Assembly: GCA_016721905.1 (NCBI GenBank)
Contig: JADKHH010000023.1
Location: 62,001-126,000, forward strand
Source: Candidatus Opimibacter skivensis
GTDB taxonomy: Bacteria; Bacteroidota; Bacteroidia; Chitinophagales; Saprospiraceae
DNA length: 64,000 nucleotides
Direction of reading: 5' to 3'
Numbering within the stretch: the first letter of the stretch is position 1; each line of letters starts with the position of its first letter. A model generated the notes under the pieces. The model was not told the DNA's origin. It did no database searches and saw nothing but the letters and a program-made list of their open reading frames with translations. A program made the translations under genes and the position numbers. Of the stretch, positions 1 through 10,886 are shown in pieces.

Positions 1-3000
1 GATATGGCTCAAAGTCAAATTCTCCAATGTCCAGCGAATCATAGGTTCCGGCAGATGGTAGCAGCCCCGTCCAGATGTAAGTTGGCTGAAGTATGCTATC
101 CACTTCCCAGTCCACCTGCATCGATGTCAGTGTATCGAGTCCGTTGTTGGAAAATTTGATAAACACCGTATTCAATCCGGAAGGAAAAGGTTCGTTTGGA
201 TAATTAATGGATAGGATTCCAACATCATCATGGAAGGGTTCAAATTCATCACATCCGATATCAGGGGTCAGCGCATCCCTGGGCATTCCTTCAATATCTG
301 ATGATACGGAGTCCACTGGTATTGCAGCCTCATTGAGTGCTGCATTCGTTACGGTATAGCCATTTTCACTGGTATACATCGGGTCAAGGGAAATGCTGTT
401 TGTGTCAAAATTACTTGCCTGCCAACCTTCGAGATCCGTATAATTTGTTCCATTGTAATACACCAGGTGGGTGCCGTTGGAATACAGGTCATTGAAGTCA
501 CAGGTCAAAGGTCCTTCGTTAGCACCAATATGCATAGCCACTCCTCCTGCACGGTTGTCAAATATGTTGTTCTTGATATGGACATTGGTTGCATAGGTCC
601 TGTAGTACGGAAAGCCACTGGCGGCACCACCCGTGATACGAATGGTGTTGTAGTATAGATTCGACCAGGAACAATAGTAGTGCTGGATTCCATATGAGCT
701 TGTGCCGCTGCCCATCACGATAAAGTTGTTTGCTACTAAGTTTGGTTGAGTCATATTTCCATTGCAGATGCTCAGCAGTATACCTACTCCCCTGATGCCT
801 GGCAGTAAAACCTGGTTGGATGTGACCCTTGCATCCTCGTTACAGTTGTAGAGGTATATGCCATAGAAGTAACTTATGCCGGTTGCTGATGTAATGGTAT
901 TTTGATGTATGATCGGTGCCACACTATTTGCCAGCGTGATGCCTGAATAATATGCATCCTGTACAGTATTATTTTCAATTCGGGCTCCAGTGGTAGCGTA
1001 TCCGCCATCCCAATAGATGCCGTAGGAACCCTTCTTAATCGTGTTTGCCAGAAAGACATTGTTATTGTTTTGGGAGCCATGACTATACACAGTGGCCATG
1101 CTGGTGCTACTATTGGTGGTCGCGATACCTTCCAGTATGCATTCTTTAAAGGTATTGCAATGAGCACCGTTTTTAAATTGGACAGCAGGATAATTTGCTT
1201 GGACGGTTTTAATGGTGAGCTTTCGGAAAGTGATACCATCTGCTCCATCAAGCATGACAGTGGCCGAAGACAGATTTTGATTGTCCCACACAACATTTGC
1301 TGCATTACCCGATTCGGATTCGAAAATAATGGGCGTAGAGCAATTCATTCCTGCTGTTTGAGGCAGCGTTAATGTAGCATGGTAGGTGCCGTTTCTCAGT
1401 TGAAAGTGTACTGAATCCAATACACCTCCAAAGGAAAGAGCAGTCAAAGCGTCGGCAATGGTTGGTACATCAGGTGATGTGCCACCGATCGTGACGGTAT
1501 CTGACACAGCTGCATATCTGGCAGTAGTCACCAGCGTGTCATTTCCCGGATACAAATCAGCATTTGAGTTTGGATCTGTGGTCCAGGACTTAATCGTGTA
1601 GGGTGTGCTGAGCAGAAATGTAACAGTGCCGAGCGTCACCGTATCCTCCTGTAAGGAAGGCAAGGATCCGGTATAGGTAATAGGCGTTTGTGGCACATTG
1701 TTGAGCACCCAGTGTATATCTACAGATGTGATCGTATTGCCGCCATAGTTGCGGACGATTGCTTTCACATCCTGTGTGCCCCGTGCAAATGGCATTTCAG
1801 GCAGGATAGCAAGGACACCAGCATCATCATCATTCGCACCTATTTCATCAGCACCGATATCCGGCATCAACGCATTTCTCGGATTGCCATCAAAATCTTC
1901 AGATATACCGGCGATAGGAATGCCAGCGCCGTCAAGTGTATCTGCCAGCACATGAAGGTCAGTACCGGAAACAAATTCAGGATCAACGTTGATGGAATTG
2001 CTGTCAAAGGTTGTTCCCATCTGCCATTCAGCAAAGGTGGGGTAGAGGATGTTGTTCCAGAAACCAAGATCACCGGAGTTTGAATAGAGGTCGTTATAAT
2101 CCGACAAAACATACGGTGTGACAGAAAAGGAAGAAAACGCACGGCCTGTATTTGAAGTCAGGACATTATTACGTACATAGATTGAGTCTCCACCGGCAAG
2201 TTCAATCGCTGCTCCGCTGCCAGATGCATAGACATTGTTAAAACTCGTATAGACTCTTTTTCCATTCCAGATCCCTATCCCAAGTCCTGTGCCTGCGGAC
2301 CTGATCATGTTGTTGAACACATGCGCTGTGCCGTTAGGATCACCATATCCATAATTCATTCCATCCAGAAACATGCCTGATCCAGCTGATGAAAGGGATA
2401 TGTCATTTCCGGATATCTCAATATACTTATCCGAGGAGCTTAAATCAATGGCTTTGTATGACGAACTGGTGGTGTTTGATGTAAACTTATTGTTTAGAAT
2501 ATACAACCCCCGGATAAAGCTTACATCGAGTCCGCCAAATCGTTGGTTGACGAAAGTGTTTTGATGGATGTTTATTTCATGCTGGCTAAATCCACCATTG
2601 TATAAGTAAATCGCTTGCTGTCCATTCAGGAAATACGAGTTTTCAATAGTAATCGTGTCACTGCCACCACCATAATTCAGGCATTTGATCAATACACCTG
2701 AACTGCCAAATTGATATCCTTCGAATTGACAATTGGAAACGGTGATATGATCAGCACTGTACCTCAGTTCAAGCACATCACTAAAGGTGGAAGGAAGTGC
2801 TTTAAATCCAAGGTGCCTGAAGATCACATAGTCAGTCCCCTTCAGAAGGAAAACTGCCGGCTTTGTTGAATTTGGGGGAGTAAATTGGATAGTGACTGCA
2901 CTACTGTCCAGGCTTTCAGATTCAAAGGTGATGGTATTGGTTGAAGAGCTAGTCGGGATAGAATCTATGGCGATTTGTTCGGTATACACACCATCACGAA

Positions 3001-6000
3001 TGCGGAATGTAACAGGTCCGCAAGTGTGATATGTATTGAGCGTAGTGACGGCCTCCCCTATGGTCGCAAAATCAGGAGAAGAGCCTCCAATGGTATAAGG
3101 TCCACTCAGGGATAGGCGGAATATAGCTTCCAGGGTATCATTCTCAGGTTGAAGGTCTGCAACTTCATTTGGCATGCTTGTCCAGATACGCAGTGTATCC
3201 GTTTGGAATGAAGAGAAATTATTCAACCCGATAACCAGATGGGCAGTGTCTCCCTCAGGAAGCAAGTTGAGCGTGAATAACTGATCATCTTGTGGCAATC
3301 CATTTAAACTCCAGTGCACCTGGACGCTTTCAACTGTATCCGCGCCTACGTTAGCTAAGACCACTTCTATAGTTTGTTCAGCAACACATGAAAGGGTAGG
3401 GGATAATAATTGTGTGATCGCCACATCGGTAGCCACTGGTTCAAATTCATCTCCACCGGGATCCGGCATGGACATATCCCGTGTTTCATGATCGATATCC
3501 ACCTCAGTTGAAAGTAAAGGTGATCCTTGTCCGTTGAGGAGCGATGCTCGTACATGTAGGTTTGTATCAGATACAAAGAGTGGATTGTAGGATATACTAT
3601 GATCATCAAATCCGGTGTAACCCTGCCAGGTTGTTATGTCAGGTGCATTGTACGTCGAGCTGCCAAAGGTCCCCAGTACATTTCCATGAGTATGGTAATT
3701 GTTGTAATCATAATGGTTGAGGAAGTTACTGTTGGTATAGATGGCAGGTCCGTTGCCCGTGTTAGCAAATATGTTGTTATACACCGAATCAATGGAACCC
3801 CCGGAATGGTAGAATGAAAATGCAGTTACACTGTTATTCTGAAGGCGGATCGTGTTATGATAGAAATCAAGATCATTGACGTTGTATAGTCCAGTGCCTA
3901 TCGTAGTACTATTCGATCCCGGCACATTGAACAGGTTGTTATATACGGATGCCCTGTGACCGAGAGGAGGGTCTACATCCGATAGATGCAGGGCATATTG
4001 TCCGTTAGGGATGTAGACCGTATTGTTCGAGATAGAAAGGGTGTCCAGGTCTTCATTGATATGCATAGCCCAGACATTTGTTTGAGTGGATTCCATGTGA
4101 TTATCATGGATTTGCATACCCTTTGTCCATGTAGTCCGGATAGCACTTTTTGCAAAATTCAGGAATGAATTTCCCTGGATCAAGGTTCGTTCAACATAAT
4201 CTTCCGGATTTCCTCCACCGGTTCCCCGCGATTTTTCTGTGTCTTCCTGCAGACCAATGATAATCCCAGGAGGTATGATTTCATGAAAGTATCCAAATGA
4301 ACCATTGCTCACGGTGTTGTTAGCAAAGGTGTTGTCATTGTTTTGCGCTCTGGAGAAGATACATGCATAGCTGTATGAATTGCTGGTGGTCACCTTCCCA
4401 TTGATAGCGCAATGTTGAATAGTGTTGGCAGCACTGAAGTTCCTGAGCTCGAAAACCACAGCCTGAAAAGTGCCCAACGCATTCACTGTCATTTTTTCCC
4501 AGGTGATTTCAAACGCATTGTTAAACATCACAACGTAATTGGAATCCTCATGGGTAGCATTGTATTCCACGATGACAGAAGTACTGTCTCCGTTTTCAGC
4601 AGTGAAAATGATTTGTTTTCCAAACACTCCCGGGATATAGGGAATGATGATTTGTTCGGTATAAGTGCCAGGGCGAATCAGCATCGTGACCGTATCACAG
4701 ATACCTATAGCTTGAAGTGAATCTACAGCTTCCTGAATGGTAGTGAAATCAGGGCTGGTACCACCAATCGTATATGAACCTTGCATACCAACTCCAATCG
4801 TGACGGTCATAGTGTCATTGATGACATTATCGTCCTGCAGTCCATTTGGCATGCTGGTCCATGCTTTTAATTCATATGTTTCGCCGTAGACAACCTGTTG
4901 TGTATCCAGTTCTACATAGTAATGGATATCACCCACCGGCATTGGGAAATTGCAGTGCACCGGATCTTGCGGGATGCCATCCCACGTCCAATGTACCTGC
5001 ACCGAATCAATGTCTGCGCCACCAAAATTTCTCAACAACAGGCTCATTAACGCGGGGCCTTCGCAAAATGGATCATGAAAAATGTGACTCACGCCAGCAT
5101 CAGCCTGGGGTAGGGAAGACAAAGGAATAAATCTTACCATATCACCACCACAACAGCTCACATCCCAGGTAGTATTAGCATTGCGGCCTGCCAGGTAATA
5201 AGAGTTTGTACCTGTATTGTTTTCTATTCCTTGAGTTGTGGCGTTGCACGGATCGCTTCCATCCGCCCAGTTTTGAGTGTGAATTTCAATGCTATGATTC
5301 GATTCCAATAGATGGATCTGGCCATAATAGCTGGTACTATAACATTCGTCAGTGAAATCAAATGTTACGATGAAAGTTCGGTTAGGCGCGTCGCCGACAG
5401 TCTCATAGGAGTATATATTGTAGTAGGGAAATTCACCAAAATACCCGTAGGCATCTGTCCATGCGGCAGCAATAAGATTGTTGGGACTGGATGGATTGGG
5501 TAAGGATTGTCCCTCACAACAACCTGGATCCATCGCATTGTCGAAGGTGATAAAGCCATTGGCACTTATATATGCAGTGTCATATGGATTGCCAAAGAAT
5601 TCGAAATCAAATCCGATGGGAACGGCTTCCAGGGTATCTTCATATACAGTGATATCCTCCGGGAGGTTAAAAATTAAGTTGTAGTCATTATCTGCTTCCT
5701 GCACCAGGTATTCAAACGAGTCTCCTGGAGTGAAGGATACGAAGTCATCATCTCCCGGTAGTACCTGCCAGATTTCATTATAATTTCTGCCAGGTACAGC
5801 GTACGCCACGATCCGTCAGCATTTTCTATCCCTTGTGTTACATTCCAGCCCTGGCATTCACCGCCATACCATTGTTGGGTATGGATCTCAATGATGTTAG
5901 TAGATTCAAATAGTTTAACCTGTCCGTAATAACTGCTATCACATGGGTTGCCGAGATCAAGTGTGATCACCAATCTGCTGTTTGGAGCTGAACCAAATAG

Positions 6001-6355
6001 CTCATAATGCGTACTCACAAAATCTCCATTCGTCCAGGCCAGCGCAATCAGGTTGTTGGGACCTACTGTATCCGGAACATACTGGCCACAACAACTACAT
6101 GGATCAGGACACTCGAGAAAGCAACAAAGCCATCACCTCCGACGTAGCAATCAGTATAGCGTACTCCCGAAAAATTCAAAATTAAATCCTATTGGAATTT
6201 GGGTGGATTTATCCCCGTTAGACACTGAAAAAGGTAGGATTATCTATTTCAATATTATAAGTTCCGTCTCTGAGACACATATAGGATTGACCTGACAGTA
6301 GCACTGGAAGGGCATTCAGTAGGACTGTGATCAATCCACATTGCAGGATGCGCAT
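1..6355 (-). CDS. Giant secreted beta-helix/CARDB repeat protein, truncated by the window edge and frameshifted near its 5' end
   Basis: Start ATG at 6355 opens a signal peptide (MRILQCGLITVLLNALPVLLSGQ). Downstream are two tandem copies of a globular domain with the signatures PIGF(D/N)FEFFG, NGF(I/V) and PNNLIA, then at least three modules, each a CARDB-like strand region (for example VRNYGGNTITSVDIHW), a stretch reading (Y)TIGGTSPDFxTI, and a right-handed beta-helix closing with a D(I/P)G(A/G/C)DE motif near 3460, 1845 and 250. The frame is open from about 5790 to position 1, and the end of the gene lies outside the window. The first ~570 bp contain four frame changes (about 6220, 6166, 6116, 5790) that sum to zero; they are visible because the second domain copy (5160-5700) is an intact template. 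The likely role is a cell-surface or exported adhesin; no sorting domain is visible because the C-terminus is missing. It may be a pseudogene, phase variable, or affected by sequence errors. Confidence 0.8.
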
Positions 6356-6716
6356 TGTGCAATTTTTAGTTTGCATATATCAGTTCTTCAGGTGGTCGGT
6401 TGTGGGGTTCCCGGGGTGTATTTATGCGTCAAAATTGATGAGGATCACTTTCCTCATCAATACTACATATGCGCTATTTTAAACCGAAGCCATTCGCTTT
6501 GCAATACTGGCAAGGGATTTGGAGTAAACAATGGTTGGTTCTGCCCCTCTTTTCTGTCCGATTGGGTGAAGCCAATCCATCGTTTTGTCTAAATACTGCA
6601 TATGTAGTATACCAGGGATGAATCGGTCGTGGTTGATTTGTAAACTCTTTTGTGGGGGTATTCCGGCAGAACAGCTATTTTGGTATACCTAAATACAATG
6701 TGAGATTGGCCTGACT
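6356..6716. promoter_or_regulatory. Divergent intergenic region with a strong hairpin and a pair of operator-like palindromes
   Basis: This 361-bp spacer separates the divergently transcribed giant protein and the double-receiver regulator, so it should hold promoters for both. An 11-bp perfect stem with a 6-nt loop lies at 6434-6461 (ATTGATGAGGA / TCCTCATCAAT). The 12-mer TACTACATATGC at 6461-6472 is repeated in inverted orientation at 6598-6609; the second site is itself a near-palindrome (TACTGCATATGTAGTA). These look like binding sites for a dimeric regulator, but the protein is unknown. No coding sequence was recognised here. Confidence 0.5.
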
Positions 6717-7820
6717 ATGCAAAAGATATCTTCTGAATTGATCAAAGTGGGAATAGTCGATGACAACAAGTCTACTGTATCCTCCTTGCAGGAAGTCCTC
6801 TCCTATGCGCCAAAGATCAAAGTGGTCCTGACCGCAAAGTCAGGTGATGACCTCTTTGAAAAGCTAAAACTTGCAGATACGGAAGGGTTGCCTGATATTA
6901 TCATCACGGATGTCAATATGCCTGGCATGAGTGGTATTGAGGTAGTGAGACAAGGCAAGGCCCTATATCCTTCCATCAGGTTTATGATGCTGACAGTGTT
7001 TGATGATGAAGACACACTCTTCGAAGCCATCAAGGCCGGTGCCAGTGGTTACCTCCTAAAAGAAGAACGTACGGCGACGATCATCAATCATATCGAACAA
7101 TTAATGGAAGATGGCAGCGTACCTATGAGTTCACGAATAGCCCGTAAGACACTGGATCTCCTGGCTCATTCGTCGCCGTCTGTTTCCGGCAACCAGGTGG
7201 TGCAGTTGGAAGGTCTTTCTGCAAGGGAAAAAGATGTGCTCTACCTTTTAGTTGATGGACTCGAGTATAAGGCGATTGCTGCGAGGCTTGTCATCAGCCC
7301 GCATACAGTCCGCAAGCACATCGCCAATGTGTATGAAAAATTGCACATCACATCCAAAGCGCAGGCGATCCGGCTATTACAGGGTAACAAGCAAATGACA
7401 GAGTCAGGTGGTAGAAAACGACATAAGATCCTGTTGGTGGATGATCATCAGATTATACTGGATAGCCTCGCGATGATGATCTCCACGATTGGAGATTGTG
7501 AGATTATCGGCAAAATTTGCGACCCTACAGATGTTATTCCTTTTCTCGAAGCAAACGCAGTTGATCTGATCATCTCAGATATCAGCATGCCCAAAATGGA
7601 TGGCCTGGCCCTGGCCTCACAAGTCAAAAAGAAATTTCCTACAGTACGGATGCTCATGCTCACCGTTTCTGAAGCACCTGAGCAGGTCCACCGTGCTCAT
7701 GCCCTGGGTATAGAAGGTTATGTGCTGAAGAAGACAAATAAGGAAGAACTCACAAATGCCATCCGCCAGATCATGTCAGGTGAATCTTTTTACGGACAAT
7801 CAATTGCTGCTTACGTTTAG
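6717..7820 (+). CDS. Response regulator with REC-LuxR HTH-REC architecture
   Basis: This 367-aa cytoplasmic regulator has a first receiver domain at about 9-127 with acidic pocket D15/D16, phosphoacceptor D65 (ITDVNMPG), T93 and K115. A LuxR/NarL helix-turn-helix follows at about 164-222 (LSAREKDVLYLLVDG ... VRKHIANVYEKL). A second complete receiver occupies 236-361 with D242/D243, phosphoacceptor D288 (ISDISMPKMDG), T and K residues conserved. NarL regulators normally end after the HTH, so the C-terminal receiver is an addition; M227 just before it suggests a fusion of two formerly separate genes. It faces the TPR histidine kinase gene tail to tail with a 36-bp gap, which makes that kinase the probable phosphodonor. 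The DNA target is unknown; the palindromes upstream of its own start are candidates. Confidence 0.9.
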   Translation: MQKISSELIKVGIVDDNKSTVSSLQEVLSYAPKIKVVLTAKSGDDLFEKLKLADTEGLPDIIITDVNMPGMSGIEVVRQGKALYPSIRFMMLTVFDDEDTLFEAIKAGASGYLLKEERTATIINHIEQLMEDGSVPMSSRIARKTLDLLAHSSPSVSGNQVVQLEGLSAREKDVLYLLVDGLEYKAIAARLVISPHTVRKHIANVYEKLHITSKAQAIRLLQGNKQMTESGGRKRHKILLVDDHQIILDSLAMMISTIGDCEIIGKICDPTDVIPFLEANAVDLIISDISMPKMDGLALASQVKKKFPTVRMLMLTVSEAPEQVHRAHALGIEGYVLKKTNKEELTNAIRQIMSGESFYGQSIAAYV

Positions 7821-7856
7821 ATTTGGTATCTGAAACAGGATTTGTGTTGCTATATC

Positions 7857-9791
7857 TTATTCTGAAGATTGTTCAGTACCATTTGACCGCAGAGGAATAG
7901 AGATGTGCACAGTCACGCCATGCTTTAGTCCATTGGAAATTTTCAATGAGCCATTGACACTCTTGACCCTTGAGGTAAGGTTCTTTAGTCCGGTCCCTGA
8001 TTGATTTATATCCGCTACAAATCCTTTTCCATCATCTTCAACCCGGATGTCCATGACCTCATCATCAAAATTAAGCTGTACGGATGCTTTCTGGCATTCA
8101 GAGTGGCGTATGATATTATTGATCAGTTCCATGATCATAGCATAGGCCTGGATTTTTAAAGCATTACCTATCTCTGGTTCCCGCTGTGCAGGGATAAAGG
8201 TGAATTTTATTTTTTGGTTCTGACTCAGGTTTTGCAGAAACTGACCGATCAGCTCATTGAGCGTGTTGGCCTCGATGTCTTTCGGAACAAGGTTGTGGGA
8301 GATAAAGCGCACATCTTCGTAGATGTCAGACATAGCATCGACCAGCCTGTTGATGACCAGTTGTTCTTCCTGTGATTTGTCAGGTGTATTGATGGTTTCC
8401 AGTATCCACTTGGCAGCAGCTATTTTCGCATTGATGTTGTCATGCAGTTCGATGGCCATTCGTTTTCGCTCGATGTTCTGCCCTTCGGTCAAAGCTCGTT
8501 TGATTTCAAGATTCTTGCCCGATAATTCCAGGTTCTGTAACAACAGTTTTTTATTGGTTCGTCTGTAATAGTTCAGAAAGAGCAGGCCGCCCAGTACCAG
8601 CGCAGCAAGGACGTACAGCCACATACGCAGGTTTTTTCCTTTGAGTTGTTCGATCTGCAGGTCTTTCTGCCCGGATTCATATTTAAGTTCGAGTTCATGA
8701 TACCTGTTTTGCACCTCAAAACGGGCAAGGCTATCTTCGATCTCTTTTAATTGCTCAAAATGGTAAAGGGCCTGTTTAAAATCACCGGCTTGCTTAAAGG
8801 TGTACCCGGTCGTTTTATGGGCACGAGCTTCCATTTCTATCCATCCGGTCTGTTTAGCATAGTCAATGCCGAGCAACCTGTAATGAATAGCCTCCTTGAA
8901 GTTTCCTTTTTCCTCATAGACATCAGCGAGATCTCCATACACGGCGAAGATCACGGAATGAAACTTCTTCTCTTTAGCAATTTCAAGGGCTTTATTTCGA
9001 TATTCCAATGCTTTCTTCTCATCACCTAATCGTAGGTAGCAACCTGCCAGGCCATGCGCATTGTCCGCTTTGATCATCATGCTCTTTACCTGAGGCAGCA
9101 ATGCCTCCACCTGCTGGTAATAGGAAAGAGCACCCGGAAAATCCTGGCGACCATAGGCTGAATAAAATTTATGGTCTCCATAACAATCGAGTATCCAGGC
9201 GAGGTAGTTTTTATTGGCCAACCGTTCTGCCAGGGGCCTGATTTTTTCAAGCGTAGCATAACATGCATCCGTCATGCCATTGTTGTTCAGTACAAAGGCC
9301 TTGAGTATATAGGCGTAGGCCACCAGTTCGGATTGATCACCATTCTTTTCAAGGGAAGCAATGGCTTCTGTGTACTGGTCGAGTGCCTGTTCAAATTCAC
9401 CTCTGCGGTCATGGTATTTACCTCTTGCCCTGAATAGCAGGCCTTCCGTTTTATTCCAGCGAGAATGCGGAAGTAAAGTTTCCAGCGAATCAATAAATTG
9501 TAAGGAGAGCGTATCCTGCTGTCCACTGTATGCTTCGGCCAGATAACTATAATAATAGCTTAGCGCGGAATCTTTGCGGAAGGAAGCATCCATGCTATGG
9601 GCCTCTCTCAGCATGAGATGAATTGAATCTATGCCCTGCGTCCATGCAGGAGTGCCCTGAAATAAATGGAAGAAGAAAAGGAGTACACAGGTTCTGGACA
9701 ACATCCATCCAAAAGTAAGAAGCAATTTAAACAATACGGCTATACGGCAGATTATTTCAGAAACGGACACGGCCTGATGAGCGCTCTGCAA
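7857..9791 (-). CDS. TPR sensor histidine kinase (NarX/DesK-type, HisKA_3)
   Basis: This inner-membrane sensor kinase has a predicted N-terminal export segment, a periplasmic region of tetratricopeptide repeats (about 75-355, for example residues 130-150, 255-275, 295-312), a short coiled coil (360-388), one transmembrane helix (390-408) and a cytoplasmic kinase. The phosphoacceptor is H450 in RMAIELHDN; the ATPase has N-box MELINNIIRHSE (554-565), G-box DDGKGF (586-591) and GTGL (599-602). The length of 644 aa includes a long N-terminal extension; M30 (start 9704, MLSRTCVLLFFFHLFQG) gives a more typical signal peptide and may be the real start. It converges on the REC-HTH-REC gene at 6717-7820 and is the likely partner. 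This layout is common in Bacteroidota for NarL-type systems. Confidence 0.88.
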   Translation of the reverse strand: MQSAHQAVSVSEIICRIAVLFKLLLTFGWMLSRTCVLLFFFHLFQGTPAWTQGIDSIHLMLREAHSMDASFRKDSALSYYYSYLAEAYSGQQDTLSLQFIDSLETLLPHSRWNKTEGLLFRARGKYHDRRGEFEQALDQYTEAIASLEKNGDQSELVAYAYILKAFVLNNNGMTDACYATLEKIRPLAERLANKNYLAWILDCYGDHKFYSAYGRQDFPGALSYYQQVEALLPQVKSMMIKADNAHGLAGCYLRLGDEKKALEYRNKALEIAKEKKFHSVIFAVYGDLADVYEEKGNFKEAIHYRLLGIDYAKQTGWIEMEARAHKTTGYTFKQAGDFKQALYHFEQLKEIEDSLARFEVQNRYHELELKYESGQKDLQIEQLKGKNLRMWLYVLAALVLGGLLFLNYYRRTNKKLLLQNLELSGKNLEIKRALTEGQNIERKRMAIELHDNINAKIAAAKWILETINTPDKSQEEQLVINRLVDAMSDIYEDVRFISHNLVPKDIEANTLNELIGQFLQNLSQNQKIKFTFIPAQREPEIGNALKIQAYAMIMELINNIIRHSECQKASVQLNFDDEVMDIRVEDDGKGFVADINQSGTGLKNLTSRVKSVNGSLKISNGLKHGVTVHISIPLRSNGTEQSSE

Positions 9792-10092
9792 TCCATTATA
9801 TCAGTCAGGAGCCAGCAAGATACTTCGCATGATGCTCTTCTATAATATGATACTGTTAGCAGCTGCTGATAACCGCTGCCAACTGATCACTGCTATCTTG
9901 TCAATGCTATCTTGTCACTTCTAACTGCTCACTGCTAACTGCTCACTTCTAGCTTCAATAAGCCCTGTATTTGTTTCTATATTAGGATATTATGTAATAA
10001 GACAGGGAATGTAAAATTTTCCTTATCTACGGGTAAAGGTTAACTTATTGTAACATTTTTCAAAAGGTTATCCCCATATTTACACCCCTTTA
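9792..10092. repeat. Intergenic low-complexity array, AACTGCTCACTGCT word family
   Basis: The spacer lies between divergent genes. Positions 9861-9955 consist of drifting copies of words such as ACTGCTATCTTGTCA and AACTGCTCACTGCT. The 19-mer CTTCTAACTGCTCACTGCT at 9918-9936 recurs exactly at 24170-24188, and related words precede adk at 38822-38892. The remaining AT-rich DNA (9956-10092) should carry the promoter of the SET gene, but no clean -33/-7 pair was seen. No gene recognised. Confidence 0.75.
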
Positions 10093-10878
10093 ATGATTCT
10101 GTATATGAAAACACAACCATACCACGTAGTACGTACCTCAAAAATCCACGGACGTGGTGTTTTTGCAGCAAGGCCCATTCGCAAGGACATTAGGGTCCTG
10201 GAATATACAGGTCCTATCATCTCCGAGAAGGAAGCGGATGAAGTAGGCATTTCCACCGACAAGGATGGACATTCCCATACTATGCTCTTCCAGGTCAGTA
10301 AGAAACGGGTAATCAATGGCAATGAAGGTGGTGATGCGCGTTATGTCAATCATGGTTGTGACCCTAACTGTGAAACTGAACAGGACGGTGATCAAATATT
10401 TATCAAGTCATTGCGGGCCATAAAGAAGGGAGAAGAGTTGGTATATGATTATCACCTCCAGGTGCCAGGTAAAATCACTGATAAGGTTAAAAAGGAATAC
10501 GCTTGTTTTTGTGGGTCTCCAAAATGCAGGGGCACACAGATAGCTGAGTCGATTCTCGCTAAGCAGGCTAAAAAGGACGAAAAGAAAAAGAAGAAGGAAG
10601 AAGAGAAAAACCAGAACAAGAAGAAAAAAGCTGCAGAAAAGGATTTGAAGAAAAAAGCAAAAGCTTCAGATCAAGCTGACAAAAAGAAAAAAGCAAAAGC
10701 AACAGATAAAGCTGAAAGCAAGAAGAAAGTGAAAGCCGGAGATAAAACGGATAACAAAAAGAAAAATAAAGGCAAGAAGAAAGCTGATTCCCTTTCACTG
10801 ATGGTTGATAAAAAACCGGCCACCTCTAAGGGTAAGAAAAAGGATACCAAGAAAAAAGACAAGAAGAAGAAAAAGTAG
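10093..10878 (+). CDS. SET-domain protein lysine methyltransferase with a histone H1-like lysine-rich tail
   Basis: The protein is predicted to transfer methyl groups from SAM to protein lysines. A complete SET domain spans about 10-122: GRGVFA (20-25), the catalytic pseudoknot motif NHGCDPNCE (86-94) and GEELVYDY (113-120). It is followed by a post-SET cysteine cluster CFCGSPKC (138-145), which in the family binds zinc together with the SET core cysteine. Residues 157-261 are almost entirely K, A, D, E and resemble eukaryotic H1 tails or bacterial HU/AlgP-type tails; this part probably binds DNA or RNA, or is itself a methylation substrate. An ATG at 10105 (MKTQPYHV) is an equally good start. 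It converges on the YdeI-like gene with only 8 bp between stops. The substrate is unknown. Confidence 0.88.
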   Translation: MILYMKTQPYHVVRTSKIHGRGVFAARPIRKDIRVLEYTGPIISEKEADEVGISTDKDGHSHTMLFQVSKKRVINGNEGGDARYVNHGCDPNCETEQDGDQIFIKSLRAIKKGEELVYDYHLQVPGKITDKVKKEYACFCGSPKCRGTQIAESILAKQAKKDEKKKKKEEEKNQNKKKKAAEKDLKKKAKASDQADKKKKAKATDKAESKKKVKAGDKTDNKKKNKGKKKADSLSLMVDKKPATSKGKKKDTKKKDKKKKK

Positions 10879-10886
10879 TTACTCTA

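Noticed and set aside
1070..2564. Several 60-140 codon frames on both strands in the first 6 kb
   Set aside because: They are shadows of one long minus-strand frame that is open to the window edge and reads as beta-helix protein.
5780..6230. Programmed frameshifting as explanation for the broken giant gene
   Set aside because: Four shifts in both directions within 450 bp without slippery heptamers are not the pattern of programmed events; mutation or sequence error is simpler.
10568..10862. Antisense frames rich in Ser/Phe/Leu opposite the SET gene tail
   Set aside because: They are the complement of lysine codons (AAG/AAA) and have no independent support.
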